Shown here piece by piece: positions 8,378 through 17,918 of a stretch of 64,000 nucleotides of DNA. This stretch comes from Maribacter flavus (GTDB lineage: Bacteria > Bacteroidota > Bacteroidia > Flavobacteriales > Flavobacteriaceae). A program made the position numbers and the translations under genes. The stretch is from the NCBI RefSeq assembly GCF_008386635.1, contig NZ_VUOE01000001.1, positions 620,001 through 684,000 of the forward strand, given 5' to 3'. The notes below the pieces were generated by a model that was not told the DNA's origin, ran no database searches, and worked only from the letters and a program-made list of their open reading frames with translations. How positions within the stretch are numbered: position 1 is the first letter of the stretch; each line of letters starts with the position of its first letter.

Positions 8378-8396
8378 GTCCGAACTTCGTTCGGAC
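8378..8396 (-). terminator. rho-independent terminator after tonB
   Basis: An 8-bp perfect stem, GTCCGAAC with GTTCGGAC, has a 3-base loop and, on the minus strand, is followed by a run of nine or more T residues. It lies 24 bases past the tonB stop and upstream of the ctaB promoter, so it insulates the two units. Confidence 0.9.
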
Positions 8397-8419
8397 CTAA
8401 AAATGATTTTTATACTTCG

Positions 8420-9124
8420 TTATTGCAACTTAAAGTTAATTGGAATACTAAAAGGTACACGAACCGCTCTACCTCGCTGCTTACCGGGAGTCATTTTAGG
8501 TAATTTACCTATGATTCTAGCAGCCTCTGCCTCCAAATTTTTGTCCGGCCCACGCATTCTAATATTACCAATACTTCCATCCTTTTGGATTGTAAACATT
8601 ACGCTTACCCTACCTTGTATACCCATTTCCTGGGCAATTTCTGGATAGCGGAAGTTTTTACTGATGTGTTTTTGGATCATTGAGTTGAAACAGGCCCTTT
8701 TGTCACTCTCGTTTTCGCAACCTGGGAAAATAGGCACATCCTCAATTACGGCGAAAGGAACGTCCACATCTTCCACTTCTTCCTCAACCACTACATCCTC
8801 CACTTCAATGATTTCCTCTTCTTGACTTGTTTCAGTAGACTCGATAACGGTTTCCTCAACTTCTTCCTCATCTTCCACGACTTCAATGATTTCAGGAGCG
8901 GCTGGTGGCGGTGGCGGTGGCGGTGTCTTGATCTGCTCCGTCATGGGAACTTCCTCATCCAACAAATCATCCACATTCATGGAGATGTCATAATTATTTA
9001 CTTCGTCGTACGTTTTCCATTCAAATGCTACATAAGTAAGTAACATAACAGCGAAAAGACCTATAACAAAGTATAAGCTGCTGTTTTTAGTCAAATCCGC
9101 CTTTGGATTCTTTTTAGGTTCCAT
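8420..9124 (-). CDS. TonB energy transducer
   Basis: TonB couples the ExbB/ExbD proton-driven motor to outer-membrane receptors. This 234-residue protein has one N-terminal helix at about 17-36, a proline run (seven P) near 68-75, a long acidic Glu/Val-rich periplasmic spacer to about 125, and a C-terminal TonB_C domain from about 140 that includes FRYPEIAQEMGIQGRVSVMFTI and the terminal VPFSIPINFKLQ strand. In Bacteroidota many tonB genes exist; this one stands apart from exbBD. A T-rich hairpin terminator follows. It is preceded by the vanZ-like gene with a 60-base gap, so it could belong to the gcvH transcript. Confidence 0.92.
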   Translation of the reverse strand: MEPKKNPKADLTKNSSLYFVIGLFAVMLLTYVAFEWKTYDEVNNYDISMNVDDLLDEEVPMTEQIKTPPPPPPPAAPEIIEVVEDEEEVEETVIESTETSQEEEIIEVEDVVVEEEVEDVDVPFAVIEDVPIFPGCENESDKRACFNSMIQKHISKNFRYPEIAQEMGIQGRVSVMFTIQKDGSIGNIRMRGPDKNLEAEAARIIGKLPKMTPGKQRGRAVRVPFSIPINFKLQ

Positions 9125-9186
9125 ATCTCATCATTTTAGTGTTTGCTAATTTAATTAATTAATCCTTAAAGATGCAATTAAAATTT

Positions 9187-9585
9187 TCATTTTAACGACC
9201 CACCTTTATAAATAAGGCGTTTTACAAGCATCAATCCTACAATCGCCCCCATGGAATTGGCCAAAGCATCCATGATATCTCCTTCTCTGTTTACGGTAAA
9301 GGTATACTGTAATACTTCAATAATCATGCCGTAGATAATAGTAAAAGTAAGCACTCCCCACAGTACGGTTCTTAATTTCAACCTTGGTAAAAAATAGTCC
9401 TTTATCGCAAAAAATGCGGTCAGGAACATGACCAAATAAAATACAATATGGACTAGCTTATCAAAATGGGGAATCCTAAGGGCGAAAGATCCCATTTTCA
9501 TGCCTTCAAAAGAAAATAAGCTGGAAAAAGTGACGAACACCATCCAGCTTATAAAAAGTACTTTATAGAAGAGCTTCTTAAGCAC
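9187..9585 (-). CDS. VanZ-like membrane protein
   Basis: This small membrane protein of about 132 residues has four helices, near 5-25, 38-58, 72-92 and 105-125, and the VanZ pattern of a loop with [11 protein letters not shown] and a conserved [17 protein letters not shown]. VanZ proteins affect teicoplanin resistance in enterococci; their role here is not known. No ATG is available before residue 16, so I take GTG at 9585 (a TTG sits one codon earlier at 9588). The start lies inside the last codons of gcvH, giving an overlap of about 8 bases and probable translational coupling. The order sprA-gcvH-vanZ is a familiar one in this family. Confidence 0.85.
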   Translation of the reverse strand: MLKKLFYKVLFISWMVFVTFSSLFSFEGMKMGSFALRIPHFDKLVHIVFYLVMFLTAFFAIKDYFLPRLKLRTVLWGVLTFTIIYGMIIEVLQYTFTVNREGDIMDALANSMGAIVGLMLVKRLIYKGGSLK

Positions 9586-9958
9586 CAATCACTTCCTTAT
9601 ACTCCGTATCACTTAAAAGTGTCTCTATTTCTGAGCTATCTGAAAATTTAATCTTCACCATCCAACCCGCTCCGTAGGGGTCTTTGTTTACGACTTCGGG
9701 TTCATCTTCCAACGCTGTATTGAATTCAATGATTTCTCCGGACAAGGGAGAAAAAAGATCAGATACAGTTTTTACTGCCTCAACGGTTCCAAAAATAGCT
9801 TCTTTATCCAAAGTCTCATCCAAGGTATCCACTTCTACATAAACAATGTCCCCCAATTCTCCCTGGGCAAAATCCGTGATGCCTACCGTAGCAACATCAC
9901 CTTCGATTCTAACCCATTCGTGGTCCTTGGTATACTTTAATTCTGCGGGTATATTCAT
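9578..9958 (-). CDS. gcvH: glycine cleavage system H protein
   Basis: GcvH is the lipoyl carrier of the glycine cleavage complex, moving the aminomethyl group between the P and T proteins. The 126-residue protein is of normal length. The lipoylation motif is intact, with Lys63 in VEAVKTVSD, followed by PLSGEI and [10 protein letters not shown]. The P, T and L proteins are not in the window, which is usual for Bacteroidota, where gcvH sits beside sprA. A good promoter (9981-10011) precedes it. The vanZ-like gene overlaps its 3' end. Confidence 0.97.
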   Translation of the reverse strand: MNIPAELKYTKDHEWVRIEGDVATVGITDFAQGELGDIVYVEVDTLDETLDKEAIFGTVEAVKTVSDLFSPLSGEIIEFNTALEDEPEVVNKDPYGAGWMVKIKFSDSSEIETLLSDTEYKEVIGA

Positions 9959-9980
9959 AATCCTAATTTTTGATAGGGCA

Positions 9981-10011
9981 CAAATGTAAATGATTCCCTA
10001 AAGGAATTCAA
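9981..10011 (-). promoter_or_regulatory. promoter of gcvH
   Basis: The minus strand reads TTG (10011-10009), 20 nt, TACATTTG (9988-9981), an exact fit to the Bacteroidota consensus. Transcription would begin near 9974, leaving a leader of about 16 nt. It lies between the sprA stop and gcvH, so gcvH need not depend on the long sprA transcript. Confidence 0.72.
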
Positions 10012-10046
10012 AAAAATAATTTCAGTTACTAAATATCTCGATTTGA

Positions 10047-13000
10047 CTAGTTGCCAAAGTTATACCGCAATGTAAACCCGGCATTCACAGTAGTCTGCGG
10101 GAAGGCCGTAGAAACGGCAAATTGTGAGAAGTTGTGATCGTAAAAGAACAAAACGTTCAATTGTTTGCTTAACGCGTAATCCGCCCCAAATTTAATGGAC
10201 AATAAATTTTGACCCGAAGTAATCTGGTTGTTGTCAATATCCAAATTCCGAATAATCGTAATATTGTCCCTAAGGCTAACATCTGCCTTTAAGTTCAAAT
10301 CACCTTTTAGACGGGTCTTGTTCCCTCCTATGTTGGTCACAAATTGCACATCCTTAATCCTATAGCCCAAACCTACGGTGTATTCCTGACCGTTTATTTC
10401 CGTCATCAGGTTGTTATCAAAACTCAAGGAGAGCGTACGGTCCGTACGGACTTCCGCCAATACACTAACGGAATTCTGCATTTCAAAATCCAGTCGCACC
10501 AAGGGATTGAACTGATCGGTGAGAACCACATTGTTCAGAATCAAATCTGGAAGCACATCCTGATTTTCAGTGTCGATTGCGGGAATACCATCATTTATCA
10601 ATTGCTCCTTCTCCAAATTGGTCTGGAAGGAATTGATACTGTACGAGGCCCTATACCCATGCTGGATGGAAAAACGCTTGAACTTTTTCTTGAACCACTT
10701 GTTCTGCATGAGTCCCGTATACTTAATGTTCCAATTGGGAATGGGAATCTGCCTAAAAACATCCAGGTTAACCCTGTTCACATCCTGACCTGTATAGGCC
10801 GCAAAGAAGGCCGGCAACAATACATCCTGCTGGGTCTTTCCGTACCGCTGTGGGAATCCATCCTCGTCCAGAGTGCCAGGATTCTCACCCCGATCCGATA
10901 CCAACCGATTCGCAATGGTAAGCCTGTTTTCCTTGAACTGTTCAAATGTGGCCGAATCAAACTCATCACTCTTGCCAAAGGCTGTGCCTATCATCATGGT
11001 AGAAATACTAAAACTGCCCAATTGGTTCTGGAGTCCGGTCCTATTGTCCAACAAGGCTTCCAAATCATAATTCTCCTGTATGCTACTGGAGTACTGCCTA
11101 TCGGCTACCAAATCGATGGTGATATCCCTAGTGGGCTGGGCCGTGGCCGTAATGTTCAATTGCTTGTTGGTCCTGCGGATGAATTGATCATTAAAATCCG
11201 AGAAAGCGGTCAACCAACCATTTCTGGCGGCCTCGAAACGTACATCTGACTGGCTACCCAAAACAAAACCGAGCGTAGGTCTGGTAGTCCCTATAAACCC
11301 AATAGACTGGGTATAACCGGGAAGCACGGTTCCATTGTTCTCGTTGTAGTTGATGTTCAAACGTTTTACCATCGTAACTACATCCACCACCGTATTGAAC
11401 AAGCCACTCGTTTTTGGCTTTACCTTTTCCTCTACCTTTTCTGCTTGGTCCAGGATACCTGGACGGGGAGGTGCACCTCTTTGGGCCGTTGGGGCCTCCC
11501 TCTTCTTCAGGCCGATGAGATCGTAGAACTTCTGCATGGTCAAGGAAGCGGTCAACGCGTGGGTGTTGGCATTCTGAACCGTATTGATACGGGCATTGGG
11601 ATCATTTAATGCTTCCTGTGCTACCTCAGCAAGGGCGTCCCCGCCACGTTGCCAATCAAAATTACTGGTGTAGCTGTACTGCGCATTGATAAAGTCCAAA
11701 GCCGGTATTTTGGCAAAGGGCACTTCATAGTTCAACTGTATCTGCTGCGAATGTCTATTTGGCTCGCCCAAATCAAAAAAGCCGTCCCATAGTTCAAGGG
11801 TCTTGTCTATTTCAGACCGTGGATTCCCATCTTCTTCAAAATAGTTACGGACGATGTTATTGTTCGATGCCGTCATATTGAAACGCAGGGACTTGGTCAG
11901 GTTGTAATTGACCGCGTACTGCCAATTGAAAAGGTAGTTCCGTTGTTGTAACTCTGGTAATGGTAATCTATCTACGCCTTCTTCCCGTACGTCCCTAAAT
12001 CGCTGGGCGTTGAACTGTCTATTGATATTGGAATTCACAGAAAAACTTGCCGGTAGCAGGTTCAAGTTCAAATCCTTTAACCATTTCCAGTACTTGCCCG
12101 TAAACAGGGAATCCTTTTTGGCAAAGGGAGCTACCTCCACCGGGTCGAAACTATGGTTATAGACAAAACCGGCATTAACGGATTGATCCCGAAGTTCCGC
12201 AATTTCAAAATCCCGATGCTCCGTTTCGTTGTAGGAGTAATTAAAGGTAAAGTTCTCAACATCGTAGAAATTGGCATCGGCCTCTTCACCTCGATCTTTT
12301 CGAACCCCTATAAAATTGATGCTGGTCCGCTTGGTATAGTCCTCGGCCTGCTCACGTATTTCATCCGCCGTTTGCTGGTCCGGTGCGGCATCGATTAAAT
12401 CGTTCAACTTTAAGTCATCATAGACCGGGTCGAATTCCGGAGTAATCAACTGCTCCGATATTCCATAATTAAAGGGTAATTGTATGCCCCATTTCTTGGG
12501 CAATAATTGGCCCACGTTTACATTGGTCACCACATCATAACTTGTGGCGTCCTCCCGGGCCCTTTCGTTCGGCATTTGGTCAATGGACCCAAACCCGGAG
12601 GTACTTTTACTGCCCGTTGCCGTAACGTTCGCAAAATCTGCCATGTTCGCATCTACAGCGGCTATAGCGGCCCAACCACCATTGTTGTCCAATCCGGCCA
12701 AACGAAGTTCGTTGAACCAAACTTCTCCCCTTGCCGGTAAAATATCCTGGTTTTTGATACCTACCATCATACTACGGATACTACCCAAGGACGGATTTCC
12801 CTTAATTCCGATACGCAAGCTACCCGGTGCCCTGTCATCAAACTCGTTTACGGGAACGACTTCCCCGTTTTCCACCTCAAAATAGCGCACCTCGCTCAAA
12901 TCGCCCCCTTGTATCCAAACCGACTTCACCTTGTTCAAATCGCTCAAGGCAATATTCATTTCGTTGACATCGGGCCATATTTCACTCTCCGAAGCCGCTG

Positions 13001-16000
13001 TAAACGGAGTAAACTGCAACGGTAGTTCTATTTGGTAATAATTTTGGGTAAAGTCCGTACCAATACGTAAGAAACCTACTAGAGGTGTGGAACTGTCCGC
13101 ATAATCGCTATCCACGATCTTCTCCGCGTGCATGAACATTTTAATCTTTTGATACTGACGGATGTCGACGTTCAAATTTTTGAACACTCCCCTGGAATCT
13201 CGAGGTTCCAATCCTTCCACGACCAACGATAAAGACTGCTCGTTCTGCCTGATGATGGTATTGTTATTGTTCAACTGTTCCCTTGCGACCCCTGGTGGGA
13301 GTACGTACGGGATCGGAATCCTTCCACTGTTTTCCTCTATATTTACGGTGTTCACCTCCAAGGTGGTCCCATCGTCCGCGGGATTATCATCGACCAGCGG
13401 ATCTTGCAATGTCTTTAAGTATGTTCTCCAATCCCCACGTACCAAATCCAGCGTCGCAAACCGAAGTACGGTTGGTCCCGTGAATCCTGTCATATACATA
13501 CGCATGAAACTGATCGACCTGAAATCCGTTATACCGCCTACGGCATCGGTAAAATCGGTCAGCGGTATTTTATACTGGATCCATCTTCTGTTCAATTGTG
13601 TTCCGTTGGGAAGTTCAGGGGTAATGCCTTCTTTGATATCGGTTACATATTTATCATCGATGGTCGTTCCCGGTTTGATTTGTATACGGTATTCATAATA
13701 ACTATTAACCGTATTCATGGTCAAATCCCGGTCCACATCCTCTACATCGGGCAATGTGGTAGACCCCCTATTGGTATTGGTGACTTGCACGGGCGAGTTT
13801 CCATCGGGGTTATTAAAATCCAGATACCGCTCCAAAATACCGCCCTCCCGGTTCAAATAGTACTGATAGTTGTCCAAGGCCGGATCCGGTCCTGGATTGG
13901 CATCGTAAATGGCGGCTTCGGCTTCATCGTTCAACCCATCAAATCCCAAATCCTGTAAGGTCCTGTTTGTTTCGCTCGCATCAAAGGCATACACCAAGGA
14001 TTGGGTTGCGGGCACCTCGCCCCAACTAGTAGGAGCTACAAAATCATTACTTTCCACACCGGGCAATCCATTTTCATATTGTTTTTTGCCGTCCCGTAAA
14101 ATGTCTTCGGATATATTTCCCAAGTTCAACACCAACTCCCCGGGACTTGTTGCCTCCCCGTCCACATACGGGTCCAACACCCAGAACTGCACGAATTCCA
14201 CATTGGCCTGTTCAAAGTTGGTACTGCTCAAGGAACGCATAATACCCCCCCATTTTTGATCTGCTTGGGTACCCTGAAAGTCCGGATTGTTATTATACGG
14301 GCCTTTTTGATTAGGATAATAGGCCATATCCAAAGTTCCCTGAACCGTAGTCTGTCCTTGGGCTATGTCTATTTGAGGAAAAACCTCATCTATGAATACC
14401 CTACGCGTAGGATTGGTAGAAATATCGTTATCCGTAATGGCGGAAGGTCTTTGGTTCGTATAAAAAATAGGGTCGATGGTATACCAAGCCATTTTAGCTC
14501 GGCCGTAGCCGTTTTCAAGGTTTGCCGGATCTTCCGGTGAAGTTCCTATCAACTGCCCGCCGGGCACAAATTCCAAAGGGGTACTGGCCAAGGTCCACCC
14601 CAAGGAACCCCGGATATCGATCAAGGCTTGGGCCCCTTCAAAATCATCAAGGTAGGTGGTGGTTTCCCCTTGGAAATCCGCATTCTTGGGCGAATTGGGC
14701 TTTAACCATGCCACTTCTGCCCTAACCGATACATTGGAAGGTACATCAGTATCGATGTTGGGTAATTTGTTCGCCATTCTGGTCAACCAAGGTACTTCGG
14801 TCGAAAAATTACCATTAAGCCCAAAAATGGTATTGTTTACAGGTTCTATTCCAAAATTCGACTTTTGGGTCAGGGGACGTTCATTCAAATTCAATAATGT
14901 TCCACCCAGTACAAAGTTTTTGTTGAACTGATGTTCCAAATTGACCCCTGTGAAACGTCTTGTCTGCTGGCCAAATACCGCATTGTTCTCTACCGATATA
15001 TTGATGGGCACATTGGAAGCTTCCAGACTTGGATCTAAGATCTGCACGGTTCCCGCCTGATAGTTCACCGTATAATCGATTCCTTCCTGTAATTGTCTGC
15101 CACCGGCTGTAACAGTTACGGAACCTCGGGGCACGTTGAAGGCACCAATGGGAATACCGTTGTTCCCCTCGGATTTGTATCTACCCTTTAACAGGAACTT
15201 GTTTTTTTCTGGATCCTGAAGCGCTGCCGCCTTGGTGGATTCGTACATATCCCTGAAGACATATTTCTCCTGATTGTCATTATAGGAAGCAGCATTTTCG
15301 TAATCTCCCGTACCGCTGTCCAAGGTTTCGAACAGGTACTCCCCAAAAGGTTCCACCTTGGTAAAAATGATTCGGCCTCCTTGAATATCCACCGTTAGAC
15401 CTGGATAGAAATCAAAAAATCCGTCCCCGCCAGGCTGTACGTCATTATAGACATTCAATCTGTCCAAATTGAACACGTCCAAAAGGATGCGGTCTTCCAG
15501 ACCTTCCGGCCAACCAGACCCTGGCCCTTGTACCACTGGAGTAATATAGTTCCTTGGTGTAGGATCGGAATACAGTATATTCATCTTAAAATCATCCTCG
15601 CTCAACCGAAATGCGCCCGTGGCGTAAATATTCTTCATCATCAAATCCCAAATAGGATCGCTGACATTGGTAATATTACTTTTCAAAAGTTTTAACACCA
15701 AGGTATTGTTCTCAATTATGGGCGTAGCCCCACCTGAAATGGTGGTCGCATCCACACCTCCGTTAGCAAATTCACCTACCTGATAAACGTTACCGTCAAA
15801 GGTGTATTGATAGGCGACTGCCAACACCTCATCGTTGCTCAACCGTTGATTCAAGGAAATGTAACCCAATTGGGTGTTGAAATCATAATCCCGTCCCTGC
15901 TCCAGTTTGCGGGCATTTTCCAAAATAGCGTAATCAAACCCTTGATTGGTCTGATAGCCCGCCACAACCGAATTAAATCCTTGCTCGACCGTGGCTATTT

Positions 16001-17264
16001 CCCGAATATTGTCGTTCAACGCGCCTCCACCTGTTGTGATCAATGTAGGGTCATAGGCATTTGCCCCATTTCTAGGTAGACCGTTCAAAGAGGATGAAAA
16101 AAATCCGCTGGATGCGTCCCCAGCAATCAATCCTATTCTAGTCTTTTCCTCATCGGTTGTGCCAGAAAGTGGGTCTCCAAACCTAGTTTCCCCCAAATCC
16201 TGCAACGCTACCACATTACGTACGTTCAATGTTTGCTGACTCCTGTTGGTGACCCAAACTTCCAAACGGGTAATCTGTATCTTGCTCTGGATAAAGGGAT
16301 ACTTTTCCAAAGCCCTGTCATAGTTATCCCGAAAGTACTGCGCCAAGAAGAAGTGCCTGTCCTCATCATAATCCAAAGCGGTTAAGGAAAACTCATTGAT
16401 GGTACCACCGCCCTGGGCCACTACCGTATTGTTCTGGGAGCGCTGTTCTGAAAAAACCGCGGTGACCGTTGTTTTACCAAACTGTAATTGCGTCTTTACC
16501 CCAAAAAGACTTTGTGCCCCTTGTATCAAGGAGCTGTTCAAAGGCATGTTGACGTTACCTACTTCTATTTTTCTTAAGATATCATCCTCGGTTGGGGTAT
16601 AGTCCAACTTTACGATATTCTGGAAATCGAAAGTTGCCTCTGTATCATAATTGGCATTTACCTGTAAACGCTCCCCAATCTTGCCTAACATACTTAGACT
16701 GATGCGCTGATCAAAATCAAAGGACAGGTTTGTCCTATTACGAGGCGATAGGGAGGGGTTATCATTTTTTTGCCAGATGACACCCAAATCCATGGCAACG
16801 GAACCTTGCGGGATTACCTCAATCGTATTCCCGCCAAAAACCGATTGAAAAAAATCATTGTTGATGTAAAAGTTGGGCAAAAGATTTCTTCGGGCTTCCT
16901 CGCTTCCGGCCTTCTTACCGGAATACGCATCGGATTTTTCCTTGAAATAACTTTTGATTCCTTGTTTCCGGACAAGTTCATAGTATTCATCAGGGGTAAG
17001 GATTATAGGGTAGCCAATATTGAAATCGCCGATACTTTCATTGTAGATATATCGGTCCAAATTTGGATCATAAATATATTTGGAAACGATACTGTCTGGA
17101 TTCTCCAATACGATCCTTCCCAGATCGTAGCCTGTCTTTACCGAATCCAATTCCTGTTCATCCGTTTCCTGGGCCATGGAACGTTCCACAAAGCCAATGA
17201 ATAGAATGAATAGGAAAATACCCTTAAAAGAATTTTTAAGTTGTTTAAATGCCCCTTGTTTCAA
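10047..17264 (-). CDS. sprA: cell-surface protein SprA, type 9 secretion translocon
   Basis: SprA forms the giant outer-membrane beta-barrel channel of the type 9 secretion system and is needed for gliding and for export of SprB and enzymes. The 2405-residue length is typical. It opens with a basic segment and a hydrophobic stretch (FLFILFIG) ending in a SMAQ cleavage-like site near residue 31. The rest is rich in barrel-type alternating strands, with the SprA N-terminal motifs, for example NRTNLSFDFDQRISLSMLGK and GRIPIPYVLPPG, and ends in a short aromatic strand FTLRYNFGN. The only start before the signal peptide is TTG at 17264, since the next ATG (MAQE) lies at the cleavage site. It begins 5 bases after the ruvA stop, so ruvA-sprA are probably one transcript. 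Confidence 0.97.
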   Translation of the reverse strand: MKQGAFKQLKNSFKGIFLFILFIGFVERSMAQETDEQELDSVKTGYDLGRIVLENPDSIVSKYIYDPNLDRYIYNESIGDFNIGYPIILTPDEYYELVRKQGIKSYFKEKSDAYSGKKAGSEEARRNLLPNFYINNDFFQSVFGGNTIEVIPQGSVAMDLGVIWQKNDNPSLSPRNRTNLSFDFDQRISLSMLGKIGERLQVNANYDTEATFDFQNIVKLDYTPTEDDILRKIEVGNVNMPLNSSLIQGAQSLFGVKTQLQFGKTTVTAVFSEQRSQNNTVVAQGGGTINEFSLTALDYDEDRHFFLAQYFRDNYDRALEKYPFIQSKIQITRLEVWVTNRSQQTLNVRNVVALQDLGETRFGDPLSGTTDEEKTRIGLIAGDASSGFFSSSLNGLPRNGANAYDPTLITTGGGALNDNIREIATVEQGFNSVVAGYQTNQGFDYAILENARKLEQGRDYDFNTQLGYISLNQRLSNDEVLAVAYQYTFDGNVYQVGEFANGGVDATTISGGATPIIENNTLVLKLLKSNITNVSDPIWDLMMKNIYATGAFRLSEDDFKMNILYSDPTPRNYITPVVQGPGSGWPEGLEDRILLDVFNLDRLNVYNDVQPGGDGFFDFYPGLTVDIQGGRIIFTKVEPFGEYLFETLDSGTGDYENAASYNDNQEKYVFRDMYESTKAAALQDPEKNKFLLKGRYKSEGNNGIPIGAFNVPRGSVTVTAGGRQLQEGIDYTVNYQAGTVQILDPSLEASNVPINISVENNAVFGQQTRRFTGVNLEHQFNKNFVLGGTLLNLNERPLTQKSNFGIEPVNNTIFGLNGNFSTEVPWLTRMANKLPNIDTDVPSNVSVRAEVAWLKPNSPKNADFQGETTTYLDDFEGAQALIDIRGSLGWTLASTPLEFVPGGQLIGTSPEDPANLENGYGRAKMAWYTIDPIFYTNQRPSAITDNDISTNPTRRVFIDEVFPQIDIAQGQTTVQGTLDMAYYPNQKGPYNNNPDFQGTQADQKWGGIMRSLSSTNFEQANVEFVQFWVLDPYVDGEATSPGELVLNLGNISEDILRDGKKQYENGLPGVESNDFVAPTSWGEVPATQSLVYAFDASETNRTLQDLGFDGLNDEAEAAIYDANPGPDPALDNYQYYLNREGGILERYLDFNNPDGNSPVQVTNTNRGSTTLPDVEDVDRDLTMNTVNSYYEYRIQIKPGTTIDDKYVTDIKEGITPELPNGTQLNRRWIQYKIPLTDFTDAVGGITDFRSISFMRMYMTGFTGPTVLRFATLDLVRGDWRTYLKTLQDPLVDDNPADDGTTLEVNTVNIEENSGRIPIPYVLPPGVAREQLNNNNTIIRQNEQSLSLVVEGLEPRDSRGVFKNLNVDIRQYQKIKMFMHAEKIVDSDYADSSTPLVGFLRIGTDFTQNYYQIELPLQFTPFTAASESEIWPDVNEMNIALSDLNKVKSVWIQGGDLSEVRYFEVENGEVVPVNEFDDRAPGSLRIGIKGNPSLGSIRSMMVGIKNQDILPARGEVWFNELRLAGLDNNGGWAAIAAVDANMADFANVTATGSKSTSGFGSIDQMPNERAREDATSYDVVTNVNVGQLLPKKWGIQLPFNYGISEQLITPEFDPVYDDLKLNDLIDAAPDQQTADEIREQAEDYTKRTSINFIGVRKDRGEEADANFYDVENFTFNYSYNETEHRDFEIAELRDQSVNAGFVYNHSFDPVEVAPFAKKDSLFTGKYWKWLKDLNLNLLPASFSVNSNINRQFNAQRFRDVREEGVDRLPLPELQQRNYLFNWQYAVNYNLTKSLRFNMTASNNNIVRNYFEEDGNPRSEIDKTLELWDGFFDLGEPNRHSQQIQLNYEVPFAKIPALDFINAQYSYTSNFDWQRGGDALAEVAQEALNDPNARINTVQNANTHALTASLTMQKFYDLIGLKKREAPTAQRGAPPRPGILDQAEKVEEKVKPKTSGLFNTVVDVVTMVKRLNINYNENNGTVLPGYTQSIGFIGTTRPTLGFVLGSQSDVRFEAARNGWLTAFSDFNDQFIRRTNKQLNITATAQPTRDITIDLVADRQYSSSIQENYDLEALLDNRTGLQNQLGSFSISTMMIGTAFGKSDEFDSATFEQFKENRLTIANRLVSDRGENPGTLDEDGFPQRYGKTQQDVLLPAFFAAYTGQDVNRVNLDVFRQIPIPNWNIKYTGLMQNKWFKKKFKRFSIQHGYRASYSINSFQTNLEKEQLINDGIPAIDTENQDVLPDLILNNVVLTDQFNPLVRLDFEMQNSVSVLAEVRTDRTLSLSFDNNLMTEINGQEYTVGLGYRIKDVQFVTNIGGNKTRLKGDLNLKADVSLRDNITIIRNLDIDNNQITSGQNLLSIKFGADYALSKQLNVLFFYDHNFSQFAVSTAFPQTTVNAGFTLRYNFGN

Positions 17265-17269
17265 ACTTG

Positions 17270-17851
17270 CTATAAATTTTTCAGCGCCAGTTTTATAATG
17301 TTCTCTACGCTTAAAGAGGGGTCTTGGGAAATAACCTTATCTACTACCTTTTCAGCCTGTCTTCTAGCAAAACCCAGAACCTCTAAAGCAGATAACGCTT
17401 CATCCTTATTTGTATTGTTTGGAGTTAAGGAAACTTCATCTATATCGTAGACTTTTAAAATCTTGTCGCGCAGGTCCAGAATGACACGTTGCGCAGTCTT
17501 GGCACCGATGCCCTTTATGGCCTGGATAGCCGGCACGTTTCCATTGGCAATTGCATCCCTTATTTCGGCGGGTGACATGGAGGACAACATCGTTCTGGCC
17601 GTACTTGAACCTATCCCAGAAACGGATAACAACAACCTGAAAATCTCCCTTTCCGATTTTTCCGAAAAACCGAAAAGGGTATGGGAATCCTCTTTGACCT
17701 GAAGATGGGTATAAATATTCACCAATTCGGCATCCGGCAATTTAGAAAAAGTATGCAAGGATATGTTTACGAAATAGCCCACCCCGTTGCATTCAACAAT
17801 TATATGGGTAGGGTTCTTTTCTATTAATTTCCCCTTTAAATGGTGAATCAT
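17270..17851 (-). CDS. ruvA: Holliday junction DNA helicase subunit RuvA
   Basis: RuvA binds four-way DNA junctions as a tetramer and loads the RuvB motor for branch migration. The 193-residue protein has the usual three parts: an OB-fold domain to about residue 62, two helix-hairpin-helix motifs (LLSVSGIGSSTART and AIKGIGAKTAQRV) at about 72-125, and a flexible linker leading to a C-terminal RuvB-binding domain from about 145. Its partner RuvB is encoded at 27026-28048 on the same strand, not adjacent. The gene stands between maeB and sprA, which is the common arrangement in Flavobacteriaceae. Confidence 0.97.
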   Translation of the reverse strand: MIHHLKGKLIEKNPTHIIVECNGVGYFVNISLHTFSKLPDAELVNIYTHLQVKEDSHTLFGFSEKSEREIFRLLLSVSGIGSSTARTMLSSMSPAEIRDAIANGNVPAIQAIKGIGAKTAQRVILDLRDKILKVYDIDEVSLTPNNTNKDEALSALEVLGFARRQAEKVVDKVISQDPSLSVENIIKLALKNL

Positions 17852-17918
17852 TTATTTTGGTTGTTGGTTGTTATCCGCTGAAAATTATATCCTCAGAGAC
17901 CAAGTAATTATTAAACCT

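Noticed and set aside
8822..9043. Trp/Arg-rich frame opposite tonB
   Set aside because: It is the complement of the Pro- and Glu-rich TonB linker, hence its odd composition.
9989..10008. Possible hairpin ATTCC/GGAAT upstream of gcvH
   Set aside because: The stem is only five base pairs, lies within the promoter spacer and has no T-run in the right direction.
9900..10046. Glycine riboswitch before gcvH
   Set aside because: The leader would be about 16 nt, far too short, and no tandem aptamer pattern is visible.
10344..11249. 301-codon open frame on the plus strand inside sprA
   Set aside because: It is antisense to a strongly recognised SprA segment and reads as low-information sequence without any domain, signal or motif.
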